The notes under the pieces were generated by a model, which worked only from the letters and a program-made list of their open reading frames with translations, ran no database searches and was not told the origin of the DNA. Of a stretch of DNA of 64,000 nt, positions 24,654-32,802 are shown piece by piece; the first letter of the stretch is position 1; every line of letters starts with the position of its first letter. Source of the stretch: Bradyrhizobium sp. 200. GTDB lineage: Bacteria; Pseudomonadota; Alphaproteobacteria; Rhizobiales; Xanthobacteraceae. The DNA is taken from the NCBI RefSeq assembly GCF_023100945.1, contig NZ_CP064689.1, positions 9,220,001 through 9,284,000 on the forward strand, in the 5' to 3' direction. The position numbers and the translations under genes are program-made.

Positions 24654-24965
24654 ATGGCTGAAGCCGATCTCGACCTCGTCATCCGGCAAATCGCAAAGGC
24701 GCAGAACAGGAGCCTGATGGCCGCCGTCAAGAAACGGCGCGACCGGATCATGGCCCGCGCGGCCAAGGCAAAGGACAAGGAGACCCGGGACCAGTTCCGG
24801 CTGATCGCCAAGAGCACGATGCTGCTCGGCACGGCCGCGGCCAAGCGGCTGCAAAACTCGGCGGAAAACACCGCCGACAGCTATGCAAGGGCGATCAGAA
24901 ACGCGGCCGAGGAAGCGGCGGCGGCAAAGGCGGCGAAAAAGCCAGCCAAGAAGAAAGAGGCCTGA
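24654..24965 (+). CDS. Small basic Lys/Ala-rich protein
   Basis: A 103-residue, predicted all-helical protein. The N-terminal half (DLDLVIRQIAKAQNRSLMAA) is followed by a heptad-like region. The last 25 residues (AKAAKKPAKKKEA at the end) are an Ala/Lys tail like those of nucleic-acid-binding or histone-like proteins. No family was recognised. It stands alone, divergent from the chemoreceptor gene. Confidence 0.6.
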   Translation: MAEADLDLVIRQIAKAQNRSLMAAVKKRRDRIMARAAKAKDKETRDQFRLIAKSTMLLGTAAAKRLQNSAENTADSYARAIRNAAEEAAAAKAAKKPAKKKEA

Positions 24966-24980
24966 AGCCGCCGCTCGCGC

Positions 24981-26249
24981 TCAGGCGGCCCTATAGGCGC
25001 GGTAAACACCGCGCTCGAATAGACGATAGACATTAAGCGCGCGCTGGTCGGCGAACGGCAGTATCTGCATCATGATCACTCCCGCGATACGAGACGCCGG
25101 ATCGATCCAATAATAGGTGTTGTAGAGTCCGGCCCAGGTCAGGCTGCCTGCACTGCGGCCATCAGGCACAGGATCGACGTTGATCATGTCGCCAAGCCCC
25201 CACCGCAGCCGGACCCCCGGGAAAAAATCGACATTGTCAGACAATGCCGGATTCGTTGTCTTGAGAATTCCCGCATCGAGGTTGCCGATCTGATTGGTGG
25301 ACATGAGCGCAACCGTCTGCGGCCGCAAGATGCCCTTCCCGGCAAGCGCTCCGCCATTCAACAGCGCCTGGAGTAAAGTCAGATAATCCGGCGCTGTGGA
25401 ATAGATGCCACCGCCACCAGAAATCACTTTCGGTTCCGTTCGTCTCACCAAGGGCTGCGGCACAAGCGTCCCATCCGCCTTGCGCAAATGCAGACTTGCC
25501 TGGCGGGCGCGCTGCTTCTCGGTGAGCGAGAAGGCGGTGTCGTACATCCCGAGCGGACCCAGTATGTGATCGCGGAAGTAGTGATCCAAAGTCTGTCCAC
25601 TGATGATCTCTACCAGCCGGCCGACCCGGTCGAGACTGCCGCCATAGGCCCACCTGGTGTCGGGATCGAACATCAGCGGCGTACGCGGCAGCGCTTTATC
25701 GTTGCGAGATGCCTTGCCATAGCGAACGACATTCGTGTCCCAGAGCTGATAACTAAGCCCGGATGTGTGCGTCAACAGATTCCGTAGCGTGATGGGCTTT
25801 CGCGCGGCGCGCAGTTGCGGGACCCCTTGCGCATCGAAACCATCGAGAACTTGAGGCGACCCGAGCGTCGGATCAATTCTTGCCGCCGGTTCGTCCAGTT
25901 TGAGCTTGTCCCGTTCGACGAGTTGCAGCGCCGCGATGGATGTCAGCAATTTGGTCATTGACGCGATACTGAAGATCGTATCGGCCGACATCCTGGCGGC
26001 CGCACCCATGCTTCTCGCGCCGAATGCGCCCCGGTAGATCACCGAATGCCCGGTCGCGGCCATGGCGACAACGCCTGGCACGTCTGCCGCATCGACCCGA
26101 GCCTGCAAAATGGCGTCGATTTCCCCGCTACGGGGCGCCGTGCGGAGCGGAGCTGCAAGGCCGGGAATGGCTGCGCCGGGGATCAGGCCTGCCGCCGCGA
26201 TGGCTGCCGTTCGCAACAACGCATCGCGCCGACTGAGCCGCACTGTCAT
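24981..26249 (-). CDS. Class C beta-lactamase-like serine hydrolase
   Basis: A 422-residue exported protein. The twin-arginine-like start (LSRRDALLRTAAIAAAGLIP) suggests Tat export. The active-site SxxK is S97-M-T-K100 (FSIASMTKL), the second motif corresponds to WAYGGSLD, and LLTHTSGLSY is the usual family landmark. Such proteins are mostly esterases or D-amino-acid peptidases rather than resistance enzymes; YxN is not conserved as in AmpC, so activity on beta-lactams is doubtful. The next gene on the strand, 26 bp upstream, is the racemase-like gene. Confidence 0.87.
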   Translation of the reverse strand: MTVRLSRRDALLRTAAIAAAGLIPGAAIPGLAAPLRTAPRSGEIDAILQARVDAADVPGVVAMAATGHSVIYRGAFGARSMGAAARMSADTIFSIASMTKLLTSIAALQLVERDKLKLDEPAARIDPTLGSPQVLDGFDAQGVPQLRAARKPITLRNLLTHTSGLSYQLWDTNVVRYGKASRNDKALPRTPLMFDPDTRWAYGGSLDRVGRLVEIISGQTLDHYFRDHILGPLGMYDTAFSLTEKQRARQASLHLRKADGTLVPQPLVRRTEPKVISGGGGIYSTAPDYLTLLQALLNGGALAGKGILRPQTVALMSTNQIGNLDAGILKTTNPALSDNVDFFPGVRLRWGLGDMINVDPVPDGRSAGSLTWAGLYNTYYWIDPASRIAGVIMMQILPFADQRALNVYRLFERGVYRAYRAA

Positions 26250-26274
26250 CGCGCTCCCCTCAATGCCCTGGAAC

Positions 26275-26916
26275 CTAAGGACGGCCGGCGGAAAGCATTC
26301 CCTTCAATTTCAGTACTGCGCTGTCGGGTGTCGTCAGCACTGGCCGCCCGGTTACCTCGGCGACCCGGTCTGCCGCTGGCGCCATGCTGTATTGCGCCAG
26401 CGCGATGAGATCGCAGTCCCGCAGGTCCTTTGACGCTTCCACCACCAGGCGGTCATGGCTCGCGCGGTCCCCGCGGTCGAGCGCGGCCAACCCGCCTTCC
26501 ACCAGTTTCGGCATCAGTTCGATCGAGGGCGGAAACTCCGGCGGCATCGAGGCGAGCGTCGGCGCAAACGTCGACAGCAGCCCAACCTTGCGGCCCCGCG
26601 CGGCGGCCTGCTCGATCATCGCCTCATTGGGCTTGAGCACCGGCATCGGGGCATGCGCGCGCGCGACCGCCTCGATGCAGGGGCCGAAGGCGGAGCAGGT
26701 GAACAGGATCGCGTCCGATCCGGTGCCGGCGGCGTAGCGACCAAGCCGGAGGAAGCGCTCGGTCATGGCGTCGGTGAGACCGCCGTCGCGCGCCAGATCG
26801 GCCGACAGGCTGTCGTCGAGCAGGTTCATCAGGCGGGCCTCCGGCCAAAGCCTCACAAAGGAAGCCTCGATCGGCACAATCGAATGTTTCAGGGCATGGA
26901 TCAGGGTGATGCGCAT
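26275..26916 (-). CDS. Asp/Glu racemase-family protein lacking the second catalytic cysteine
   Basis: A 213-residue enzyme from ATG 26916 (MRITLIHALKHSIVPIEASF). Cys74 in LFTCSAFGPC fits the first catalytic cysteine. At the position of the second one the sequence reads ALAQYSM instead of the usual GC(T/S) motif. A one-base racemase with a single cysteine resembles arylmalonate decarboxylase, so the reaction may be decarboxylation or another isomerisation. It lies between the beta-lactamase-like gene and the amino-acid ABC cluster. Confidence 0.77.
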   Translation of the reverse strand: MRITLIHALKHSIVPIEASFVRLWPEARLMNLLDDSLSADLARDGGLTDAMTERFLRLGRYAAGTGSDAILFTCSAFGPCIEAVARAHAPMPVLKPNEAMIEQAAARGRKVGLLSTFAPTLASMPPEFPPSIELMPKLVEGGLAALDRGDRASHDRLVVEASKDLRDCDLIALAQYSMAPAADRVAEVTGRPVLTTPDSAVLKLKGMLSAGRP

Positions 26917-26934
26917 GGCAATCAGTCTGGCGAC

Positions 26935-26984
26935 GGCGCAATGGGTGTCAACCCACAGCGGCGCAATGGGTGTCAACCCACAGC
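26935..26984. repeat. Tandem duplication of a 25-bp unit
   Basis: Two adjacent exact copies (26935-26959 and 26960-26984) of a unit with the core GGGTGTCAACCC, which is itself nearly palindromic. It sits just upstream of the racemase start, so it may be a pair of operator sites or simple slippage. Confidence 0.7.
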
Positions 26985-27060
26985 GCCGCAATAGGCTTTT
27001 GTTTGACGCGTTTTCTTCACGCGAACCGGTACCCGCTTCGCTCGAAAACGCTATGCGCTT

Positions 27061-28074
27061 TCACTTGAACGGCAGGGCATACATCAGGCCGCCCTTGCTC
27101 CAGGTGGCGTTCAGGCCACGATCGAGCTTCAGCGGGCTCGACTTGCCGACATTGCGCTCAAAGATCTCGCCGTAATTGCCGCCCGCCTTGATCGCCTGCA
27201 GCATCCACTTGTTGTCGAGGCCGAGCCGCGAGCCGAGATCGCCTGACGTGCCGAGCAGCCGCTGGACGGCCGGGACGTTGCTCGACTTTGCCAACTCGTC
27301 GGCTTTGGCAGCCGTGACGCCGAGTTCTTCCGCCTCGATCAGGCCGTAATGCAGCCAGGCGATGATGTCGGTCCATACCTCGTCGCCGTTGCGGGTGAAC
27401 GGCCCGAGCGGCTCCTTGCTGATGGTCTGCTGCAGGACGACATAGTCGGCGGGGTTCGAGGCCGCCGTAGTGACGGCGCCCGCCAGGGCGGAAGCGTCCT
27501 GGGTCATGGCATCGCAGCGGCCGCCGAAGAACGTCTGGTACATGGTGTCGGTGCGGTCGAACACCAGCGGCTTCCATTCGATCCCGTTGGCGCGGCCGTA
27601 ATCGCCGAGCGTGACTTCGTGGGTCGTGCCCTGCGCGACGCAGACGGTGGCGCCATTCAGGCCCTTGAGATCCTTCACGCCGGCATCGGCGCGCACGACA
27701 AACCCCTGGCCGTCGTAGAAATTGACCGGGCCCTGCCGCAGCCCGAGCGTCGCGCCGCGCAGATAGGTCTGGGTCGAATTGCGATAGAGCACGTCGATTT
27801 CGCCCGATTGCAGGGCGGTGAAGCGGTTCTGCGCCGTGAGCGCGACGTATCGCACTTTTGTGGCGTCGCCGAGCACGCCCGCCGCCAAAGCGCGGCAATA
27901 GTCGACGTCGAGGCCTTTGTAGTTGCCTTGCGAGTCCGGCGTCGAGAAGCCGGCGAAACCGGCGCTGACGCCGCACACCAGCATGCCGCGCTGCTTGACC
28001 GTATCAAGCGTTCCAGCCTGCGCCGTCAGGCACGACGCGGCGAGCAAGCCTGTAGCGATGACGATCCTCTTCAT
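27061..28074 (-). CDS. Amino-acid ABC transporter substrate-binding protein, AapJ/BztA-like
   Basis: A 337-residue periplasmic binding protein. A signal peptide (MKRIVIATGLLAASCLTAQA) is followed by a typical polar amino-acid binding fold: TVKQRGMLVCGVSAGFAGFS, DVDYCRALAAGVLGD, YDGQGFVVRAD and TVCVAQGTTHEV. The length, the LVCGV start and the C-terminal NYGEIFERNVG match the general L-amino-acid (Aap/Bzt) type. It is followed upstream on the same strand by an aminotransferase, and the matching permeases are divergent at 30420-32733. Confidence 0.9.
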   Translation of the reverse strand: MKRIVIATGLLAASCLTAQAGTLDTVKQRGMLVCGVSAGFAGFSTPDSQGNYKGLDVDYCRALAAGVLGDATKVRYVALTAQNRFTALQSGEIDVLYRNSTQTYLRGATLGLRQGPVNFYDGQGFVVRADAGVKDLKGLNGATVCVAQGTTHEVTLGDYGRANGIEWKPLVFDRTDTMYQTFFGGRCDAMTQDASALAGAVTTAASNPADYVVLQQTISKEPLGPFTRNGDEVWTDIIAWLHYGLIEAEELGVTAAKADELAKSSNVPAVQRLLGTSGDLGSRLGLDNKWMLQAIKAGGNYGEIFERNVGKSSPLKLDRGLNATWSKGGLMYALPFK

Positions 28075-28087
28075 ACTGTTCCTCCTG

Positions 28088-29437
28088 CTAATGACCCACA
28101 CTCTTCAAGGCTAAATCGACCGCCTTCCCTAAGCGGTCGACGGTCATGTCGATATCGTCCGACGTCGCGATATAGGGCGGCGCGAGCAGGACGTGATCGC
28201 CGCTGCGGCCGTCCATGCATCCGCCCGCGGGATAGCAGCCAAGGCCGCCTTCGAGAGCGACGGCCTTGATCCGCTGGTTCAGTTTCAGCGTGGGATCGAA
28301 CGGCGTACGGGTGGCGCGATCGGCGACGAGCTCGATGGCCTGGAACAGGCCGCGGCCCCTGATGTCGCCGATATGCCGGTGATTGCCGAAGCGCTCGGTC
28401 AGCCGTCGCTCGAGCTGAATGCCGAGAGTCCTGACCCGGTCGAGCAATTGCTCGTCATCGATCACCCGCTGCACCTCGAGCGCCGCGGCGCAGGCCAGCG
28501 GGTGGGCCAGATAGGTATGACCGTGCTGGAACGCGCCCGAGCCGTCGCGGATGACATCGACGATGCGCGTGCTCGCAAGCATGGCGCCGATCGGCTGATA
28601 GCCACCGCCCAGCCCCTTGGCGACCGCCTGGATGTCGGGCGCGATACCTTCCTGCTCCCAGGCATGGCGCGTACCGGTGCGGCCCATGCCGCACATCACC
28701 TCGTCCAGAAGAAGGAGCGCGCCGTGCCGGTCGCAGATCTCGCGGACGGCGCGGAAATATCCCTCCGGCGCCGGCACGCAGCCGGCGGTCGCACCCACGA
28801 CCGGCTCGGCAATGAACGCCGCCACATTCTCCGGGCCAAGACGCTGAAACTCCGCCTCAAGCTCAGCCGTTAGCCGCGCCACGAAATCCGCCTCGGATTC
28901 ACTGTCGCGCTTTTCGTGATAGGCGAAGGCCGGCGTGACATGGCTGAAGGCCGCCGACAGCAGCGGCGCATAAGGCTCGCGGCGCCAGGCGTTGCCGCCG
29001 GCAGCCAGCGCACCCAGCGTATTGCCATGATAGCTCTGGCGGCGCGCGATGAAGCGCTGGCGCTGCGGTTGGCCGATCTCGATAAAATATTGCCGCGCCA
29101 GCTTGATGCCGGCCTCGATCGCTTCCGAACCGCCGCTGACGAAATAGGCGTAGCCAAGCCCGCCGGGCTCGTGGCCCACGAGCTTGTCGGCCAGCGCTTC
29201 GGCCGGCTCCGACGAGAAGAAGCTGGTATGGGCATAGGCGAGCTTCGACGCCTGCCGCGACATCGCCTCGAGCACGCGCGGATGCTGATGGCCGAGACAG
29301 GAGACGGCAGCGCCACCGGACGCATCCAGAATCCGCCTTCCGTCCTCGCCAATCAGCCAGACGCCCTCGCCGCCGATCGCCTTGGGAGGGGTTTCACGCA
29401 GGCTTCGATGCAGCATCCGGCTTCGGCTTGCACCCAT
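28088..29437 (-). CDS. PLP-dependent class III aminotransferase
   Basis: A 449-residue enzyme from ATG 29437 (GAGAGGG 10 bases upstream; a TTG at 29446 is also in frame). Fold type I features are visible: SGGSEAIEAGIKLARQY for PLP phosphate binding, RQSYHGNTLGAL, LLLLDEVMCGMGRTG, and the Schiff-base lysine K274 in AVAKGLGGGYQPIGA. Typical substrates are omega-amino acids or 2,4-diaminobutyrate-like compounds. Flanked by the binding protein and the RpiR regulator, it probably deaminates the amino compound imported by the neighbouring ABC system. Confidence 0.9.
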   Translation of the reverse strand: MGASRSRMLHRSLRETPPKAIGGEGVWLIGEDGRRILDASGGAAVSCLGHQHPRVLEAMSRQASKLAYAHTSFFSSEPAEALADKLVGHEPGGLGYAYFVSGGSEAIEAGIKLARQYFIEIGQPQRQRFIARRQSYHGNTLGALAAGGNAWRREPYAPLLSAAFSHVTPAFAYHEKRDSESEADFVARLTAELEAEFQRLGPENVAAFIAEPVVGATAGCVPAPEGYFRAVREICDRHGALLLLDEVMCGMGRTGTRHAWEQEGIAPDIQAVAKGLGGGYQPIGAMLASTRIVDVIRDGSGAFQHGHTYLAHPLACAAALEVQRVIDDEQLLDRVRTLGIQLERRLTERFGNHRHIGDIRGRGLFQAIELVADRATRTPFDPTLKLNQRIKAVALEGGLGCYPAGGCMDGRSGDHVLLAPPYIATSDDIDMTVDRLGKAVDLALKSVGH

Positions 29438-29442
29438 GACGG

Positions 29443-30318
29443 TCAATCCCTCTCGGCAACATATTGCGACATCGCGGCCAGCCGGCCTTCGGTCTCCTCA
29501 AGGCGGCGCTTTGCCTTGGCGCCGCCGAGCACGAAGGTGACCGCCGCCAGCGACTCCGCAATCGCAATGGCGCCGGTCAGGCTCGGGAAGAATCCGGGCG
29601 ATGCGGCGGCTTCGTAGAGCAGCAGATGATCGGCTCCCTCCGCCATCGGCGCGCTGATAGCATCGGCAATCGCAACCAGCGTGGCGCCGGAATCATGCGC
29701 GGCGCGCGCCGACAGCACGCTGGCCCTGGAATAGGGTGCAAAGCCGATGACCACGACTGCATCGCCGCGCTGGAAGGCGCCGAGGTCAAGATCTTCCGGA
29801 CCGGAGCCGCCGACCAGTTGCACCTCGTCGGAGCGGAACAGGCGGAGCTGATAATTGAGCAGTTCGGCCACGCTGCGGCAGCTTCGGAAGCCCGCGATCC
29901 AGATTCGCCGCGCGGCATGCAGGGCCTTGGCCGCGTCGGCCACCGAGCCGGTGGAAATGCGCGCAAGGCCTGCCGCCTCGGCTTCCAGCTTGTCGGCAAC
30001 CAGCGAGATGTCGGCGTCGGGTCCCTTGCGGCCACCGCGGGTGCGGGCGGAGAAGGGCTGGGCTTGCGCCGGCCGGCGTGCCTCCGTCAGCGCGGCGCGC
30101 AATTCGTCCCATCCGGAATAGCCCAGCGCCTTTGCCAGACGCGTGAAGGCGGCGGGATCGGCGCCGGCCTCGGCGGCCAGATCGCGCATCGAACGCGTGG
30201 TTGCGTCGTAATCATTGGCGGCAACGAAGCGCCCGACCTGCCGCAGCCGCGCCGGAAGCGACGGCAGGGCACTGCATAGTTCGCTCAGCGGCGAGGATTT
30301 CGGCTGGAGCTGCGCCAT
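29443..30318 (-). CDS. MurR/RpiR-family transcriptional regulator
   Basis: A 291-residue regulator. The N-terminal helix-turn-helix RpiR domain (about 10-85) includes RDLAAEAGADPAAFTRLAKALGYSGWDELR. The C-terminal SIS domain (about 125-260) binds sugar phosphates in the family and shows IWIAGFRSCRSVAELL and AVVVIGFAPYSRASVL. It lies at the head of the aminotransferase/binding-protein operon and is divergent from the permeases 101 bp away, so it likely controls both arms. The control of an amino-acid uptake system by an RpiR protein is also seen in other rhizobia. Confidence 0.88.
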   Translation of the reverse strand: MAQLQPKSSPLSELCSALPSLPARLRQVGRFVAANDYDATTRSMRDLAAEAGADPAAFTRLAKALGYSGWDELRAALTEARRPAQAQPFSARTRGGRKGPDADISLVADKLEAEAAGLARISTGSVADAAKALHAARRIWIAGFRSCRSVAELLNYQLRLFRSDEVQLVGGSGPEDLDLGAFQRGDAVVVIGFAPYSRASVLSARAAHDSGATLVAIADAISAPMAEGADHLLLYEAAASPGFFPSLTGAIAIAESLAAVTFVLGGAKAKRRLEETEGRLAAMSQYVAERD

Positions 30319-30419
30319 GAAACATATGTTGCATAGATCTTATTTTGATGCAACATTTGAAATGCGTCCTCCGAGGGCGCATGGCCGAAGATCGCTGTTG
30401 CCAGAAGGATCCTTGTGCT

Positions 30420-31607
30420 GTGACGACATCGACGCCCGAACTCCGCCGCCGCAGGCAATTGCGCTTCTCGCTGAACCGCCAGCAGATCATTGGCCTGATC
30501 TGGCAGATCGTGGTGGTCGGGATCGCGGTTGCGATCGTCGCCTTCCTGTGGTCGAACGCCCTGCACAATCTGTCGGTCCGCCGGATTTCGACCGGCTTCG
30601 CCTTTCTCGGCCGCGAAGCCGGAATGCCGATCGCGGACACCTGGCTCGCCTACAGCCCTAGGGACCCTTACGTCCGCGCCTTCATCGTCGGCATCGTCAA
30701 TACGCTCCGCGTCGCCGTCATCGGCATCGTGCTGGCGACCGTGCTCGGCGCGCTGATCGGCATCGCGCGGCTGTCGTCGAACTGGCTGTTGTCGCGGCTC
30801 GCCGCTGTCTATGTCGAACTGCTGCGCGACATTCCCCTGCTGCTGCAATTGTTGTTCTGGTACGTGCTGATGCAGGGATTACCGGCGGCACGGGCGGCAT
30901 GGAAACCGATCGAGGGCGTCTTTCTCTCCAACCGAGGCTTGATACTCCCATCGGTCCCGATCGCGGAAGCAAACCTCTGGGTGATCGCGGCCGTCGTCGC
31001 CGGGCTGGTCGCGCTCTATGTGCTGCGGCGACAACTGATGGCGCGGCAGATGGCCGACGGCAAGGTGCGCCGGCTCTGGCCGTACGCGATGGCTTTGCTT
31101 GTGGGATTGCCGGCGCTGGTGTCCTTTGGCTTGGGCGCATCCTGGACCGTCACGATGCCGGAATTGCGCGGCTTCAATTTCGTCGGCGGGCTGACGCTGG
31201 CGCCGGAATATTTCGCGCTGCTGATCGCGCTCGTCACCTACACGTCGGCCTTCATCGCCGAGATCGTGCGCAGCGGCATCCAGGCCGTGCCCAGGGGACA
31301 ATGGGATGCGGCTAACGCGCTCGGCCTGCGCCGGAGTTTTGTGCTGCAGCGTATCGTGCTGCCGCAGGCGCTGCGCGTCATCATTCCGCCGATGACCAGC
31401 CAGTACCTCAACCTGACCAAGAATTCCTCGCTCGCCGTTGCGGTCGGCTACCAGGACGTGGTGTCGATCGCCAACACGACGCTGAACCAGACCGGCCAGG
31501 CCATCGAAGCCATCGCGCTCATCATGATGGTGTTCCTCACCATCAGCCTCGGCATCAGTCTGTTCATGAACTGGTACAATGCGCGCATCGCGCTGGTGGA
31601 GCGCTGA
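30420..31607 (+). CDS. Amino-acid ABC transporter permease, AapQ-like
   Basis: A 395-residue inner-membrane protein from GTG 30420 (AAGGA about 10 bases upstream); an ATG at 30381 would add 13 residues. It has about eight hydrophobic helices and two-part architecture with a long insertion, as in AapQ/BztB. The EAA-loop is VPRGQWDAANALGLRRSFVL, followed by LPQALRVIIPPMTSQYLNL, the contact site for the ATPase. It pairs with the permease that starts 4 bp downstream. No ATP-binding subunit lies in this cluster. Confidence 0.88.
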   Translation: MTTSTPELRRRRQLRFSLNRQQIIGLIWQIVVVGIAVAIVAFLWSNALHNLSVRRISTGFAFLGREAGMPIADTWLAYSPRDPYVRAFIVGIVNTLRVAVIGIVLATVLGALIGIARLSSNWLLSRLAAVYVELLRDIPLLLQLLFWYVLMQGLPAARAAWKPIEGVFLSNRGLILPSVPIAEANLWVIAAVVAGLVALYVLRRQLMARQMADGKVRRLWPYAMALLVGLPALVSFGLGASWTVTMPELRGFNFVGGLTLAPEYFALLIALVTYTSAFIAEIVRSGIQAVPRGQWDAANALGLRRSFVLQRIVLPQALRVIIPPMTSQYLNLTKNSSLAVAVGYQDVVSIANTTLNQTGQAIEAIALIMMVFLTISLGISLFMNWYNARIALVER

Positions 31608-31611
31608 TCAC

Positions 31612-32733
31612 ATGACGTCGATCACGGACACTCCGCAAAATCCGCTGCCGCTAAACAGCGCAGAATCGCGCAAGACCCCCGGCGGGCGCGTCATCCGCTG
31701 GCTGCGCGCCAACCTGTTCGCCTCGATCACGTCCTCGGTCATCTCGCTGCTGCTGATCGTGCTGCTCGGCAAGGCGCTGGTGAGCCTCGTGCAGTGGGGT
31801 TACTGGAATGCGATCTGGTCGGTGCCCGGCGACCAGACCGGCGCCTGCCGATCGATCCGCGGGCTCGGCGCCTGCTGGGCCGTGATCCCCGAAAAATACC
31901 GCTTCATCTTGTTCGGCACCTATCCGTTCAGCGAGCAATGGCGGCCAGCGCTGGCGTGCCTGACATTCATTGCGCTGTTCTATCTGTCGAGCCGGCGAAG
32001 CTGGTGGCGCAGGGAGCTGGTGCTGATCTGGGCGGCCGCCCTGGTGCTGATAGGCGTGCTGATGTGGGGCGGTATCGCAGGACTGACTTACGTGTCCCAG
32101 GACCGCTGGGGCGGGCTGCCGGTGACGCTGATCCTGGCGACGTTCGGGCTCGCCTTCGGCTTTCCGCTCGGCATCGTCGTGGCGCTGGGCCGCCGCTCGA
32201 AACTTCCGGCGATCCGATCGCTGTGCGTGCTCTATGTCGAACTGATCCGCGGCGTTCCCTTGATCAGCCTGTTGTTCATGGCCAGCGTCATGTTTCCGCT
32301 GTTCATGCCCGACGGCGTCAACATCGATAAATTGCTGCGCGCGCAGATAGCATTCGTGCTGTACGCGGGCGCCTACCTCGCCGAAGTCGTCCGCGGCGGG
32401 CTGCAGGCAGTACCCAGAGGGCAGCACGACGCTGCCGACGCGCTCGGGCTTTCCTACTGGAAGAAAAACGGCCTGATCATCCTGCCGCAGGCGATCCGCC
32501 ACGTGATCCCGCCGCTGGTGAACACGTTCATCGCCTTCTTCAAGGATACCAGCCTGGTGCTGATCATCGGCATCTTCGACCTGCTGACGACGGCGAAGAC
32601 GTCGATCATCGACCCCGCCTGGCAGCCGTTCAGCGTCGAAGTCTATGTATTCGTAGGCCTGATCTATTTTGTCTTCTGCTTCGCGATGTCGCGCTACAGC
32701 CGACGTCTGGAGGCGCAGGCACGGCCGGGTTGA
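31612..32733 (+). CDS. Amino-acid ABC transporter permease, AapM-like
   Basis: A 373-residue inner-membrane partner of the preceding permease, starting 4 bp after its stop. It shows several membrane helices, the extended periplasmic loop with GACRSIRGLGACWAVIP typical of AapM/BztC, and the EAA-loop VPRGQHDAADALGLSYWKKN with LPQAIRHVIPPLVNTFI. Together the two form the channel for the binding protein at 27061-28074. Confidence 0.9.
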   Translation: MTSITDTPQNPLPLNSAESRKTPGGRVIRWLRANLFASITSSVISLLLIVLLGKALVSLVQWGYWNAIWSVPGDQTGACRSIRGLGACWAVIPEKYRFILFGTYPFSEQWRPALACLTFIALFYLSSRRSWWRRELVLIWAAALVLIGVLMWGGIAGLTYVSQDRWGGLPVTLILATFGLAFGFPLGIVVALGRRSKLPAIRSLCVLYVELIRGVPLISLLFMASVMFPLFMPDGVNIDKLLRAQIAFVLYAGAYLAEVVRGGLQAVPRGQHDAADALGLSYWKKNGLIILPQAIRHVIPPLVNTFIAFFKDTSLVLIIGIFDLLTTAKTSIIDPAWQPFSVEVYVFVGLIYFVFCFAMSRYSRRLEAQARPG

Positions 32734-32802
32734 CGGCCGATCGGTCTTGGCACGGCGCGACCAGCCGAAACGCCGGGAACGCGCTTCCCCGTCGAAGGCG
32801 GC

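Noticed and set aside
28193..28873. Open frame antisense to the aminotransferase gene
   Set aside because: Shadow of a class III aminotransferase; no domain or start site.
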